NCBI GenBank assembly: GCA_963402885.1
Contig: OY727095.1
Location: forward strand, 19,535,001 to 19,599,000
Length of the DNA stretch: 64,000 nucleotides
Direction: 5' to 3'
DNA from: Antedon bifida
Lineage: Eukaryota > Echinodermata > Crinoidea > Comatulida > Antedonidae
The position numbers and the translations under genes were made by a program. This document shows, one piece after another, positions 10,340-20,962 of the stretch (position 1 is the stretch's first letter; each line of letters opens with the position of its first letter). The notes beneath the pieces are model-generated. The model did no database searches. It saw only the letters and a list, made by a program, of their open reading frames with translations, and was not told where the DNA came from.

Positions 10340-11308
10340 TTAGAGTCCAATGTACGGGTTTCTGGTCTTATTATATCCCATACGAGCTGGTTTACTTTTC
10401 TGGCTTTTTGGTCTTTTTTGTGAGTTCGATATTCTTTTCCTCACTGGTACCCTCTGGAAAGAGGGTATTGACAATACCGAAAAGCTCTTATAGCCACACT
10501 GGTCCTTATCCAGGAATGGGGGGAACATATTATATGGGTTTTGCAATCGTCTGCCCCCTCGGTGAGACTCAACCTGGAACTAAATTGCTCCTGACCTTGA
10601 CAAATATCGACCAACATTTTCAAAATCTCTCCGTTTTCCTTTTACTGTTGATTTTGGCTTAACAAAAAGATGGGAGAAGGTCTTCAAATTCATTTTACGT
10701 AGAGGTTCATTGATTGATATTTCACCCTTTAAACGATTGTTACAATATTACACCAGATGCCAAATTAACAATTTCCTCTGGATCATTTTCTAAATTTTGA
10801 ACATCAAATGGGTCCACCATGTGGGAAACTATGTCAATAACTTTGCAAACATCCATTTCGTCTCAATTTATTTGACTCTTTGTCAGCTCTTTTCTGTACA
10901 AAGTTGCATTGCTTCTTCAGCTATTGCTTCACACTGCCGAGTTATTGAAGCTCGGTCGTGGAAAGCTGCTGTCCACCTGCTAACAGCCGCTTTGTTCAGG
11001 GTAAAGCCGGTCAATCCCCCTCTTGTTTTAGAATCTCTATTCGCCGTCTGTTTAATTGTCATGTCACATGCAAATCCATGGTCTTGTTGTCGTTGCACTG
11101 CAAAATTACCATCCATAAAATGAGCATATATCTCGGGATGTGTTGTTGGTAGCTCCAGCATTTCCATCCAGTAAATAGGTAAATACCTTGCATAATTAAC
11201 TCTGTCGTATGCAAACATCCATGGGCAAATTGAACGTACTGTGGATAGATGGAGATTCCAATTTCCTTGTCTTGAGCTGCGTATAAGCATAAGAAGAAGT
11301 TCAACCAT
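10340..11308 (-). pseudogene. Conserved invertebrate mobile-element protein (NYARYLPIYW family), broken
   Basis: The largest part (11308-10883) begins MVELLLMLIRSSRQGNW, then has WMFAYDRVNYARYLPIYW, an ELPTTHPEIYAHF block, and NAKAAVSRWTAAF-like spacing (NKAAVSRWTAAF). This block order is familiar from abundant, functionally unassigned ORFs repeated in invertebrate genomes. After a stop near 10883 the same protein seems to continue in shifted frames: MDVCKVIDIVSHMVDPFDV with NLASGV, then LKTFSHLF, and finally 10546-10340 (MQNPYNMFPPFLDKDQ). At least three frameshifts are needed. No nuclease or polymerase motif is visible. The multi-copy nature is recalled, not shown in this window. Confidence 0.5.
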
Positions 11309-11786
11309 ATTTAAGTACGAGCTCCAAAAAGCAAATGTGCTGTTCTTGGTGGATTTTAATTTTTGAAAGTATTCTTTGTTTGGGAAAAAACCTAGTATTC
11401 TAAATTTATGTAGGCCGCTGACATTATAAAAACGGGTTAAATGTTAGGGGGTGTAGAGATCCCCTGTAAATATTTTGTGGGAAGACAAAGGAGTAGTTAG
11501 AGAAAAACTAAAAAATTAATTGTTCTTATAATATAATCAAATAATACATATCTTTTTGTTATAATAAATTGAATGTGATAAAAGATAATAATACTGTTCT
11601 GTATAAATAATAATGATAATGATGATGATAATTAATATTATATGCCTACTTGTGAAGAAAATGCGAGGACAAAAAGCAACTGTTATGTCCGTTTTTTATT
11701 CAACAATTAAAAAAACATTTTATTGAACGTTGCATGGATGTACAACCTGCCACATCGTTTAGTATGCAGCCCAGTTCACGTGTTTA

Positions 11787-12420
11787 TTAGAATCCTTCAA
11801 ATTCTTCGTCATCATCTGATTCCAAATAATGCTACCCAGTCCTGTTTATATTAGGTTCCCATATCTTTTCAATCCATTTGTTACAGCCATCCTGGTCCAT
11901 CTAACCCTTTTTATGTATGTATGATGATTCCTGGTTGGAAGATGTCCTTTGGCATAGTTTTCCTCTTGAAAATGACCATTGGTTTTAATTTTGTACCATC
12001 GGCCATGCATGCGATGACAACCGTCATGTGCTGTTTTTCATGGCCAGTTGTTTTTACCATAATCGTCTTTTCTCCCTTCTTACTGACTGTCTGATTTCCG
12101 GTAATGTCAAAGTACATTGGCGTTTCGTACATGTTGCCAATGTGTGCAAGATTATATTCAGTGGCCTGTCTGAGTCGAATGATATTCTGTTGAAAAGACG
12201 TAATTTTTTCTTCCATGTCTTTTGGAAGTTTTTGTGCCATTTTTGTCTTTTGCCGCAAGCATAAATTATGTCGGCGCATAAACCTTGTACATCAACTAGG
12301 GTTTGCCATGAAGTCCACAGGTTGGGCACGATGAGTTTGTGACCACTTTAACCCCTCCAACCGTATCAATGCTCTGGTGACAATGTAACCACAAGCCCTT
12401 TTATCAATTGAATACCTGAA
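11787..12420 (-). pseudogene. Tigger/pogo transposase, deletion derivative
   Basis: The minus-strand reading has the N-terminal CENP-B-type end (MRRHNLCLRQ, with KLPKDMEEKI), then GNMYETPMYFDITGN, KTTGHEKQHMTVVIACMADG and KLKPMVIFKRKTMPKDIF. It therefore covers the first part of the DDE domain of a Tigger-like transposase. The first catalytic aspartate, normally in the NMDETPM motif, is tyrosine here. After a shift the sequence continues MDQDGCNKWIEKIWEP and then jumps to the acidic C-terminus SDDDEEFEGF with its stop at 11787, so the other two catalytic residues are deleted. Upstream sequence to 12420 is frameshifted N-terminal HTH. The flanking stretch 11310-11690 is AT-rich without genes. 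Confidence 0.8.
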
Positions 12421-12429
12421 TGAAAGAAG

Positions 12430-13930
12430 GGCCCAACTTCATTGAAACTGGTTTTCCGTAAAAAGAAAAAAATATGAATATATTTGGATTGCTTTTAATA
12501 TAAACTTTCTTTATTGTCTGTGATCCTTTAATGCATGGACTTACTTACATTATACAAACTTGTCTGTGGTTCTACTCTAGAAAATGTTTTTCAAATTTTA
12601 AAAATAATGTGCATAAGGAACCACAAGGACATTCGATCTCCATTGTATCGCATACTATCCATGCGTTGATTTGATCGTCTTTGACACACAGGATTAATCG
12701 GGATGTTGACTTGACTGCAAAATTAAAATAAAAAATAATTAGTTTTGGATCCAAAGCACATTATTTATCTGTATTGAGGACATAAAATATAGTACGTAGT
12801 GAACGCATCTATCTAACTAACCACGAAAAATTATATCTGTAACATAGCCAATGGAATGAGAATTTGGGTCGTAGGAAAATTGTAATTGTGACCCACTACA
12901 AAGTAAGAAAACAGAAGCAGACAATAGGCCTAGTTTCAAAAACATAGGTCACATCGAAAACTTCTAAAACTGGCTTAAGTTTTGATGGTCCATGGAATTT
13001 TAATTTATCATTCAATGCCAACATTAAAGGCCAGGTGCGGGCAAAAAATTTCTATTGATCATACATTCCAATAATTATCGATCTATAGTTTCCCCTATGT
13101 TTCATAATTTTTGGGATTTTATTTGTGTTACACGAGCTTGTTGAAAATAAGCACTTTCTGATCAGTGGGGGGATAGTTCAAATTACACAGTAAAATCTCT
13201 ATTCTTTTGTACACAAATTTTGTAAATAGAGAGGCATTTTAAAAAGCTATGAAAAATAAACGGTGTGGTAAAAAATGTTTTCAGATAACTAAATATAGGT
13301 AATATAACTTGAATATTACATTTCTGGTATTTTTATTCAACTTCAGCTTTTTATTTTCATGCTATAGCAAAAATTATCCACCGTATATCCACCATCTTTT
13401 TTTCACCTTCTAGGGAGTCACCAGACATGTTATTACATTAGGTTAACTACCTAACTACTGAAAAAAAGTCTTCCTGGTTTTTATGGAAGAATTTTGCCAA
13501 ATTTTGTATTTGGCCATATTAAGGGAAATTCATGTTTTTTCGTCTTGATTTCTGTTACCAATATTTGATTTATGTACAATTAACAAGATATTATATTTAA
13601 AATTCATGCCTGTACCTGAGCTTTAAATTCAGCTCATCAATCTGTTTGGCATCCTGGAAACAAATTGGAAGTTTAAGAATATATGGTATGCCTATAATGT
13701 ACATACATTTAAATGTGTTTCAAAACGATTATTACTGTTTACTATCAAGGGCACATACTACAGTACATGTATGTTCCATTTTTGCATATTTAGTAGTGTA
13801 GGTGTGTAGCTATCTTGTTTATAAGCCGACGGTATATGCCTAGGTCTAGCAATAATTCAGATGGGATACCACAATCTATTAATATTTCTTTTACTTCGCT
13901 GACAGTACTCGTGTCTTTGATGTTGATGTT
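12430..13930. other. No gene recognised
   Basis: About 1.5 kb of AT-rich sequence without a recognisable ORF, RNA gene or clear repeat. Short readings such as the one near 12572-12754 have no family likeness. Confidence 0.5.
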
Positions 13931-13934
13931 GTAA

Positions 13935-14002
13935 AATATCTGGGCTTGATATTTTTACGAACCATGAGGGCACCAACACAACAACGCAAACTATATCAAC
14001 AT
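13935..14002. repeat. 68-bp dispersed repeat, copy 2 (partner at 3420-3487)
   Basis: It matches 3420-3487 at 67 of 68 positions in the same orientation. It sits just on the + side of a Gypsy RNase H fragment. On the minus strand the neighbouring sequence reads KDTSTVSEVKEIL, which suggests an old coding region that I cannot identify. Confidence 0.85.
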
Positions 14003-14028
14003 CAACATATATTAATTTCCGATGGACG

Positions 14029-14450
14029 CTACCGTTTTGACACCTGACTGTAAAGTGATCTGTCTATTCTATGTTTATTTTTTGGCCTTGACAATCCATC
14101 GGCTATGTTTATTTCTCGCCCCGGAATGCATTTGATGGTAAAGTCATACTTCTGTATTCGAAGTAGCATTCGCATGAATCTTGGTGGTGCATTCTTCAGA
14201 TGCTTTTTTGTGATAGTCTCGAGAGGCTTGTGGTAGGTCTCAATGGTAATAAAGTCCAAAAACGATACCCAGCATTTCTCATGTTACAGTAATTCCTCCC
14301 AGTGTCAGTGATGCTTTTGATTGCAAGGCTTTCTTTTGGTTGAGGGTTGAGTTTTAGTCCAACTTCCTTTGTACGGTTCATGACACGTTTTAAATTTGCA
14401 TCATGTGTTGATTCATCTTTGTATTGTCATGTTCAGCAATGGCAATTACA
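14029..14450 (-). pseudogene. Ty3/Gypsy RT-RNase H fragment
   Basis: The minus-strand order is HDANLKRVMNRTKEVGLKLN (the region after the RT catalytic motif), then a deletion, then FITIETYHKPLETITKKH, APPRFMRMLLRIQKYDF and IPGREINIADGLSRP. The last blocks are the end of RNase H and the tether before integrase. Two frame changes are visible, at about 14390 and 14260. The catalytic RT aspartates are not preserved upstream (the sequence there reads GVIAIAEHD). It is cut on its upstream side by the AACTGG-rich repeat at 14461. Confidence 0.8.
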
Positions 14451-14460
14451 CCCGTGATGT

Positions 14461-14635
14461 AGGTTGAACTAGGTTAAACTTGTTTGAACTGGTAATTTTC
14501 TGTCACGGAAATTGGACATTAGTGAACTGGTTTTAACTGGGTCTTTCAAAACCCAGACCAACTGGTTTTTCAAACCCAGTTACCAACTCAATCCAAAATG
14601 CAGTTGGCAACTGGGTCCTTGAAAACCCAGTTTAA
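14461..14635. repeat. AACTGG/CCAGTT-rich palindromic repeat cluster
   Basis: AACTGG and its complement CCAGTT recur many times in about 175 bp (for example AACTGGTTTTAACTGGG and AAAACCCAGTT), giving several possible fold-backs. It abuts a Gypsy fragment exactly as the AACGTT cluster at 4450 does. No ORF is present. 14640-15370 holds only AT-rich sequence with no gene seen. Confidence 0.7.
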
Positions 14636-15372
14636 TTATACAGTCAATTTAGGTGCATACTGTAAAAACTGCAATGAAATGTGAGTTCGGTTATAACTAT
14701 TTGTGTAAAAAAATAAATAGCCTGTGTGTAAGTTGTTCCATTGAAATCGTTATTTCTTGCAATAAATAAAATTTGTAATAAACTTTTAAAACATGACACA
14801 TTTTTATTAATAGGCCTATTAGTACAGTACAATTGTAATTACGACCTTTGATTTTTACCTGGGTTAAGAGATATTTAAATGCTTGATCATTACTCTAGTA
14901 GCTAGATCAACTTTCGTATGCACTTTGAGGTCCAGAGAATTTGACTTTAGAAATTGGTTTAGGGTGGTCAAACAATCAATCATTATCAAATAACATTAAA
15001 ACACAAACTCACCAATGATCAACAAAGGTACAATCTTTATTTTTACTTAGAGTACTAAAAGGCGTGCTTCGACTTTCAACTAATTGACACATACTCCCCC
15101 GCTGTTTTAGATTTTATTACCTATAAAATGTGCCCAGATAAATGCGCTGCAAGCCTAATAACCCTGTATAAAACCGCGTAAAAAAGAAACAGTTTGGTCA
15201 ACGTCCTATCACTGTCAGTAGTATTGCTACCCATTTACCATCCGATATAATGTTAAGAGTCAACATAGGATTCTAGCCTTTCCACATATGCGGTCCAATC
15301 TTCAATATTGTTCCTTCTTCTAGTTCCTATTGTAGGCATTTATTTAGGAGTATCAGAGAATACATTACAGTA

Positions 15373-15648
15373 GATTTGTACCTTATACCAGGGTCCCTTT
15401 GTCTCTGTAGCGTCTTCTCAACCAGATCAACAACGTATTCATATTTTTTAACTTCGTAAATTTTTTTGGCAGACCATGATCCATCACCCGGTTTTGGGCA
15501 AACCATTTTATATCAAAGGTCACCTACAATTAAATTCAGAAAAACAAATCATTTTTAATAGGCCTATTGGTTAGCTGGACTAGACAGTTTAAACATGGGT
15601 GAACAGAGAATATAATAAAAATATCCATAATATATTTTGTTTATTATT
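15373..15648. repeat. Dispersed repeat copy (partner at 7378-7576)
   Basis: Same family as 7378-7576. This copy retains an uninterrupted-looking minus-strand segment (KKIYEVKKYEYVVDLVEKTL) and extra bases around 15475 and 15530-15610 that the other lacks. The extra segment includes TAGGCCTATTGG. Confidence 0.8.
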
Positions 15649-15792
15649 TAAGAAATCGTATTAGTTAGGCCTAATACTGTTGAAAAATACAAATATCAGA
15701 AAAGGGCTAGTATGCTCATAATAAGAAGGAAGAATAGTGATGGGAAGATAAGGTAACTGGTTGCCGGTTAAAAAGCGCATCCAGTAGTACGC

Positions 15793-16023
15793 CTATAAGA
15801 TTGCAACTTTTGCCATGGGACTGCTCCACATATCACGAACCGGTTTCAAGTGTTCTACAAACATGCTGTGCCAGCATCTACATATGTATAATGTTCCCTT
15901 TATCAAGGTACGGTGGGCAGAATCCTGTAGAATTGCTCTAATATTGTCACTGTCTGCAACTAATTCTAAAAAAGTGAGTATCATTGATGGATGGTTTGGA
16001 TTGATGATGGTGGCATCCATCAC
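15793..16023 (-). CDS. Unidentified short ORF downstream of gag
   Basis: A 76-residue minus-strand ORF (MMDATIINPNHPSMILTFLE ... HSMFVEHLKPVRDMW). It follows the Gypsy gag stop by about 50 bp on the same strand but shows no protease DTG/DSG motif, so it is not the expected retropepsin. It may come from another element that truncated the Gypsy copy. Function unknown. Confidence 0.25.
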   Translation of the reverse strand: MMDATIINPNHPSMILTFLELVADSDNIRAILQDSAHRTLIKGTLYICRCWHSMFVEHLKPVRDMWSSPMAKVAIL

Positions 16024-16071
16024 ATATTTTAAAAATGGTACTGCTAATTTGCACGGAAAAAAATTTACTGC

Positions 16072-16824
16072 TTATATCCGATTTCCACTTGCTGCTGCTA
16101 GAACAGGGCAATCTTTCTGGAAATGGCCTTCTTGCTTGCAATGTAGGCACTTGAACGAACCTGTACAATTCTCTTTTCTATGGCCGGTTTCTAAGCACTT
16201 ATAACATGTAAGGGGTTTCCTATTGGTCTTCTCGTATCCGCTTCGATCATTTGCCGTCTCTTGGTGTTGAAAGAATTCTAATGCTTCTTCTCTCATTTTC
16301 TGGAAGCTTTTCCCTTTGTGAGCCATCTCAATGCGTCGCAATTCTCTTTGCATCCATGGTTCCCTCGCTCCACTTGAAAACCGTTCTTTAAGTGAATTGT
16401 CTTTCAAGCTCTCCAAAGCTGCCTTCACCATCCTTTGGTATAGTCTCATTAACACTCTGCTGTAGTCACCTAGAGACTCTCCATCTAGCTGACACCTACT
16501 ATGATACGTTCTACCAAGTGACTGAACTGTACTCACCGGAGCAAAAAGCACCTCTAACTTGCTAACAGCAAGATCATAATCCTTCCTAATAGCGTCCTCG
16601 TGACACATAATCTCTTCCTTGGCTGCTCCACCAAGATGAGCTAAGACAGAATTAGCTTTAGCCTCGCCAGTCAGGTTATAATGCCCTGCATAACTGTTGA
16701 AGTCGTCCAACCACTCTTTCAAAGATGGATCTCCAGCAGCTACCGGAAGACCCTTGAATTTGTTCAACTTCACTGGAGGCGGTCCAGGTTGAGTTGTCAG
16801 ACCTTGTAAGGCAGCCATCAGCAA
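16072..16824 (-). CDS. Ty3/Gypsy Gag with two CCHC zinc knuckles
   Basis: An uninterrupted 250-residue minus-strand ORF starting MLMAALQGLTTQPGPPPVKL. The capsid-like helical domain carries LKEWLDDFNSYAGHY and a GDYSRVLMRLYQ block. The C-terminal nucleocapsid region has two CX2CX4HX4C knuckles, CYKCLETGHRKENC and CLHCKQEGHFQKDC, which bind RNA. It is the best preserved retroelement ORF in the window. It stops at 16072 (ASGNRI), and no protease, RT or integrase follows in frame, so the element is truncated on its 3' side. A primer-binding-site-like motif lies upstream at 17054-17073, in the expected place relative to the gag start. Confidence 0.85.
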   Translation of the reverse strand: MLMAALQGLTTQPGPPPVKLNKFKGLPVAAGDPSLKEWLDDFNSYAGHYNLTGEAKANSVLAHLGGAAKEEIMCHEDAIRKDYDLAVSKLEVLFAPVSTVQSLGRTYHSRCQLDGESLGDYSRVLMRLYQRMVKAALESLKDNSLKERFSSGAREPWMQRELRRIEMAHKGKSFQKMREEALEFFQHQETANDRSGYEKTNRKPLTCYKCLETGHRKENCTGSFKCLHCKQEGHFQKDCPVLAAASGNRI

Positions 16825-17053
16825 GCAAGCAATTAAAAATTACAGTGATAAAAAAATCTCAATACAAAAAGCATGTAAATCAAATCAAGCATCAATAAAA
16901 AAAACCATCAATAAAATCTTGATGTCATCTAGCATTCAAGGGTCTGTTATTATGTTGAAGCTGAATCAGTCTCTGTACCACACCAACTTGCAGCACCAGA
17001 TTGTCACTCGTCGCGCTTCCTCTTAGAATTCAGTTCTGTCTATAGATCCAGTC

Positions 17054-17073
17054 TCATCCCACCGCTGCCACCA
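17054..17073 (-). promoter_or_regulatory. Candidate tRNA primer-binding site of the Gypsy element
   Basis: The minus strand reads TGGTGGCAGCGGTGGGATGA. It starts with TGG, complementary to a tRNA 3' CCA end, and resembles primer sites of Ty3/Gypsy elements. It lies 230 bp upstream of the gag ATG. The 5' LTR would lie at higher coordinates (about 17075-17195), but only about 120 bp remains before unrelated coding sequence at 17199, so the LTR is short or truncated. No second LTR was found to confirm it. Confidence 0.45.
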
Positions 17074-17198
17074 AAATACCTAGTAGACCGAGTTTTATGA
17101 TGCACTTGCAACAAAAGCACTCGGCAGTCGCTTCAACACGCACTAGGCGAGAGCGGTGTTCTATACCCACTATTTCTGATTGGTCCTTTGCCATCTCG

Positions 17199-17316
17199 CT
17201 CCACACAACAGCAAATTGCATCCGAGATGAATGAAGTGGCTAAGCAATATATGAGGAGTCAAATGGAGCGACAAAACTCGCAAAGACAAAGAAAACCACT
17301 GGGAATTACTACTTAA
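17199..17316 (+). pseudogene. Fragment of YDGT-family coiled-coil protein
   Basis: About 54 bp here, starting GCTCCACACAACAGCAAATT, recur at 27819-27872 inside the larger YDGT-family copy. Translated, the shared part gives STQQQIASEMNEVAKQY, and this copy continues MRSQMERQNSQRQRK before a stop. It flanks the Gypsy primer-site/LTR region, so the Gypsy element probably inserted next to or into a YDGT-family copy. 17330-17830 holds no recognisable gene. Confidence 0.6.
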
Positions 17317-17838
17317 AACAACAAAACCTTAGGAAGTTTCAATATTAACCACCATTTAAGCTGTTTTTTAGTTTTAATCCAAAATTTGGGTGTCATGAAA
17401 CCTAAGATCACGAAACCTAAGACCCAAGACCTCAAATTCTGAGTCCGAGATGAGGGTATCCCATGCTGAACTCTACATCGGCGTACTCCAGAATAGGCCG
17501 AACATTCCCCCAATCTGTACTGCTATAACAGTCTTAAAGGGTAATTTCGCTAAAAAATAAATTAAATTATAAGCATTATCATAAGCTTGTCGCTATATTT
17601 ATGTAACCAGATAATACATTGATAATCAAATCATCACAATGATACTGTAGAATACTTGCAGTGTCGTCCTTTTTAATTTAGTCTGCCATGCCAGCCTTCC
17701 AGGTCGTTATTCGTGCGCCTTTCTTGGCTATATACAGACCAGTCTCTTGGTGTGAAAATGTTACCGTATACCCATGTTCAATGCATATACACAAGAAGTT
17801 GGCGTATTATACCGTTATGTTGCCGTTTTAGAAGCATT

Positions 17839-18480
17839 TCACCTATATTTGACTTTCTTCAACGCAACATAATCTTCTTGTCTCTGTGACGACATCATAA
17901 CAAAAATAAGAGGTACTTGCTTACTGCAGTTACCAGATGTTACAAAGCCATGGATACTAAAATAGTTACATAAATGGTTGCTTAACCAGTTTGAAAGTTG
18001 CATCCACATACCTATTAAAAAGAACAAAAACTAATTCCTTGCGTTCAACAGAAGTTCCATCATACAGTTGTGCGGTTGGTTACCAAGAACAACATCAGTT
18101 TGAATAAAACCAGTTGTCGACGACCTTAGCTTTTATAGCTCGTCTCATAGTTGCAACATTTACACGTCCTATACATAATTTAAAAAAAGATTTTTTGGCA
18201 ATTATATTGAATGGTAAAAATGAATTAAGTGCATTAAAGTAACCTTATGTATGCCAAAATGTCTTCTCTACATTCGGCACACACCTATTCAAGACACACC
18301 TCGTGGACTGTTGCAAAGTACTCTTCTTGGGTGATGCCTGTTCGGCAACCACGATGTTGCCAACGTTCACAACCATCGCATTGTAACGCTTGCTAGTTGG
18401 TGACTTCTTCTTCACAGAAAATACACAATTCCATCTTGGAAGATAAATGTTGTCTTTGGTGCACATGCAGCAGAAAATCC
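17839..18480 (-). pseudogene. PHD-finger MULE transposase remnant, exons on minus strand
   Basis: Three pieces lie in order on the minus strand. About 18470-18250 encodes a PHD-like zinc finger, with ALQCDGCERWQHRGC followed by VCAECREDILAYI, in a frame with internal stops. About 18180-18100 gives NVATMRRAIKAKVV. About 18015-17840 encodes the start of a MULE DDE domain: VDATFKLVKQPF and, after a one-base shift, HGFVTSGNCSKQVPLIFVMM. The last exon is preceded by a pyrimidine-rich AG acceptor. The same exon type occurs at 33367 with better preservation. In the DGT motif the glycine is alanine (VDATF). PHD-type fingers at the N-terminus of MULE proteins are known from invertebrates. Confidence 0.65.
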
Positions 18481-19690
18481 TCTAAAAAACTGTCGGTCTT
18501 GACCACCTTGGGTATACTAAACATTGAAAATACTTTATCTTGAATATTCATCGACGATGATCAATGCATATTTAGTGCCCACCTGTGCAACGTCCATACA
18601 AATTTCTTGCCATGGTCCTTCTGGCAACTGTGTCATACATACTATTCTGTAACCAAGGTTAGTTCTGTCTTTGTAAAGTACATTGAGGCTTTCAGCATAA
18701 TGCGCTATATCAAGTACCAGTCAAAGCATTGGCGTCTCAATCTCCAATTTTCAATTCTTGTTGAGGATTCAGACCGTGGGTTGTTGAAAATTGCCAACAG
18801 TGGCAATTTCAGTACATACATTCGAAAATGACGACATGCCCACACGATCGCTAATGCTTCGCATTCAATTTGTGAATAACACGTCTCTACATCTGTCAAT
18901 GTTTTACTGCTATATGCGATAACTCTACCTTCCTGCGTAAGCATGGCTTCTAATGCACGTGGCATCCACAAGCACTGTTGTCGACTTGTTTGGATCAAAA
19001 TAGGACATAACTGCTTTGGATGTTAAGCGAACTTTCAACTCACCCAGTGCTTTTTGTTGTGCAGCTTCCCATGCGAATACCGTATTCTTTTTGACAAGCT
19101 GTAAAATAGGCGATATCAACTCATACCTGGGATGAATCGCGACACATAGTTGCTCATACCTAGCAAACTGCGACATTCACTCACACTTATTGGCGGTTCC
19201 ACGTTTTTGATCACCTTAACTTTGTTAGGATCTGGTTACATACCCTCCGCGCTGAAAACCATACCAAAGAATTTAATGCTCTGCATGTGAAATTGACATT
19301 TGACTTATTCAATGCGAGGTACACCATAAACAATAATATCGTAGCTAATGTTTTTTACTCCTTGTATTCCACTTATCGCTGTTGCTAACTGATGGTACCC
19401 TTGATTTAAATCAATCTGATTAACTCACAATTGACAGATATCTGTCGCAGCCGTGTGGAAAATTCATTAATTGTCTCACCATTTTCCTGTTTTGTGCATC
19501 TAAAAACATATGTCTCAAACTCAGTGCACGACAGAAGGCTCTCCACAATATTTTAGACCTAAAAAAAAGTTCGCCGCTATATAAAAAAAAATGTCTAGCC
19601 TCTTTCTCCCATATTTTGTCAATGTTACCTTCGCCATGTACCTCAAAGGCTTCGAAGTGTGGTATTAAAGATGCCACTCTCATCGCCAAT
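18481..19690 (-). pseudogene. Ty3/Gypsy element, gag-RT-RNase H-integrase with internal deletions
   Basis: On the minus strand: a gag remnant (FEAFEVHGEGNIDKIWEK and, shifted, NGETINEFSTRLRQISVN) runs directly into RT (IDLNQGYHQLA). The RT jumps to NISYDIIVYG, where the first catalytic Asp is Tyr, then QSIKFFGMVFSAEG, ISVSECRSLLGMSNY and ELISPILQLVKKNTVFAW. RNase H follows (AMLTQEGRVIAYSSKTLTDV, YSQIECEALAIVWACRHF). Last comes the integrase start (LPEGPWQEICMDVAQVGT, ALIIVDEYSR, SIPKVVKTDS). Protease and most RT fingers are deleted. Several frameshifts are present, including one at about 18960. A close relative of the integrase part lies at 28911-29200. Confidence 0.85.
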
Positions 19691-19814
19691 GTGATGTTTA
19701 TTGATAGGACATACTACACAATCAATAAACATAACCGATTATTACTACTCTGCTGAGTACTTTATTCAATAATACTCTAGAGGGCAGTATTGTAAGAATA
19801 CAACATTACATCTT

Positions 19815-20160
19815 CCACCGAAACTTCCATTACCGAATTGAATAGGAATCTACAAAGCCTGCAGTTGGAACTAAACAAAGGTGAGCGGATTTCCCATAAA
19901 AACAATATCCGTATAATTGTTATTAAAGCCCATGATAGAGAGAATTGCATTGAAATTGCTGAACATTTCATTAACTTATATTTTAAGCCGACTCCTATCA
20001 GGATCGAATGAGCTCACCGTGATGGGAGAGGTTTTGAAAATAAACATATTTCTCTCGTTGACAAAGTAGACATTATGAAACGTAAAAATGCAGTACTCAA
20101 GGCCGAGGAACTGCATATTCTTTCAAACAAGAAAAATGAAGAGACTCGCTATATTATCAT
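19815..20160 (+). pseudogene. LINE ORF1-like (L1/Tx1-type RNA-binding) fragment
   Basis: The plus-strand reading has a short coiled segment (SITELNRNLQSLQLEL), then NNIRIIVIKAHDRENCIEI, AEHFINLYFKPTPIRIE, a stop, AHRDGRG and KVDIMKRKNAVLKAEEL. The order (hydrophobic strand, acidic turn, IERAHRxG-like motif, then KxxIMKRK) matches the RRM-like and C-terminal domain of L1-type ORF1 proteins, which coat LINE RNA. It carries at least one stop (in IE*AHR) and a small deletion after ENKHISLV. No associated ORF2 follows. Confidence 0.5.
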
Positions 20161-20539
20161 ATATTTATACAGTACTAACTCACTTGCCTTTAACAACTTA
20201 ATAGCGATCTTCCTCACATTTTTAATCCTGTTCAAGTATAAAATAAAATAATATAAAATAAAACCTACACTGACCTTCCTCAATTATTTTCTATCCATTT
20301 GATTTTAATCTAACCAACGAGAAAACATTCTAGAATTAACCAATTAATATAATCGTAGTTGCTAGTTGACTATCAATTGATTTGATAGTTTTAGGAAGCT
20401 CTTCCGCAACTGAATTCCTTTTTTAGTACCAATTCAGAAACAAACGAGATCACTGTCCATGTGAATGAAATCCCTGTGACATCACCTGGAAATGTGTACG
20501 ACACAGCAGCAAACATATAATTCTATGGTGTTCATCTGG

Positions 20540-20730
20540 ATGAATCAAAATCAAGATGGCCGCCAACAATCAAATAACCCTATTCAAATTTCAGAATATC
20601 ACCAATAACACAAATTATGAATGTGGAACAAGTCCGTTTTGATGGTATTACCCATTATACAATATTAACTATGTAAACGATAACCTGTCGGCCATCTTGG
20701 ATTTCAAAATGGCCGCCACTAAAAATTAAA
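20540..20730. repeat. ATGGCCGCC/GGCGGCCAT repeat module, copy 1
   Basis: CAAGATGGCCGCCAACAA at 20553 and GGCCATCTTGGATTTCAAAA with ATGGCCGCCACT at about 20692-20720 form an inverted arrangement. Similar modules occur at 21636-21810, 26962-27018 and 28487-28540. They are short, GC-richer islands in AT-rich sequence. 20160-20540 contains no gene. Confidence 0.6.
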
Positions 20731-20895
20731 TTCTTTAAATAATTTTATTAAATATGTGTGCATACATTGTTGTTTGTACAAAATGTTCTAAAATAGTCAC
20801 TTCTCATAAGATTGTCTAAATAGGCCGTCTAAGGTTGTCAATGTTCTCTATATTATATAATACCCCACTATGACTCTTAAATTAACTAAACGTTT

Positions 20896-20962
20896 AAAGT
20901 TGTAAAAATATGGAACAACTTACCAATTGATATCAAATATTCAACAACAATTACTTCTAATT
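20896..20962 (+). pseudogene. LINE RT extreme C-terminus signature
   Basis: The plus-strand reading KIWNNLPIDIKYSTTITSN matches the W-N-x-L-P-x-x-I motif that ends CR1/Jockey-type ORF2 proteins. Only about 20 residues are recognisable. No clear 3' tail was delimited. Confidence 0.4.

Noticed and set aside
11059-11304. Minus-strand ORF overlapping the NYARYLPIYW family
   Set aside because: Alternative-frame shadow of the recognised protein.
15815-16204. 129-residue plus-strand ORF
   Set aside because: Antisense shadow of the Gypsy gag C-terminus and the ORF next to it.
16984-17000. Second TGG-starting candidate primer-binding site (TGGTGCTGCAAGTTGG on the minus strand)
   Set aside because: The site at 17054-17073 fits Gypsy primer sites better; this one is kept only as an alternative.
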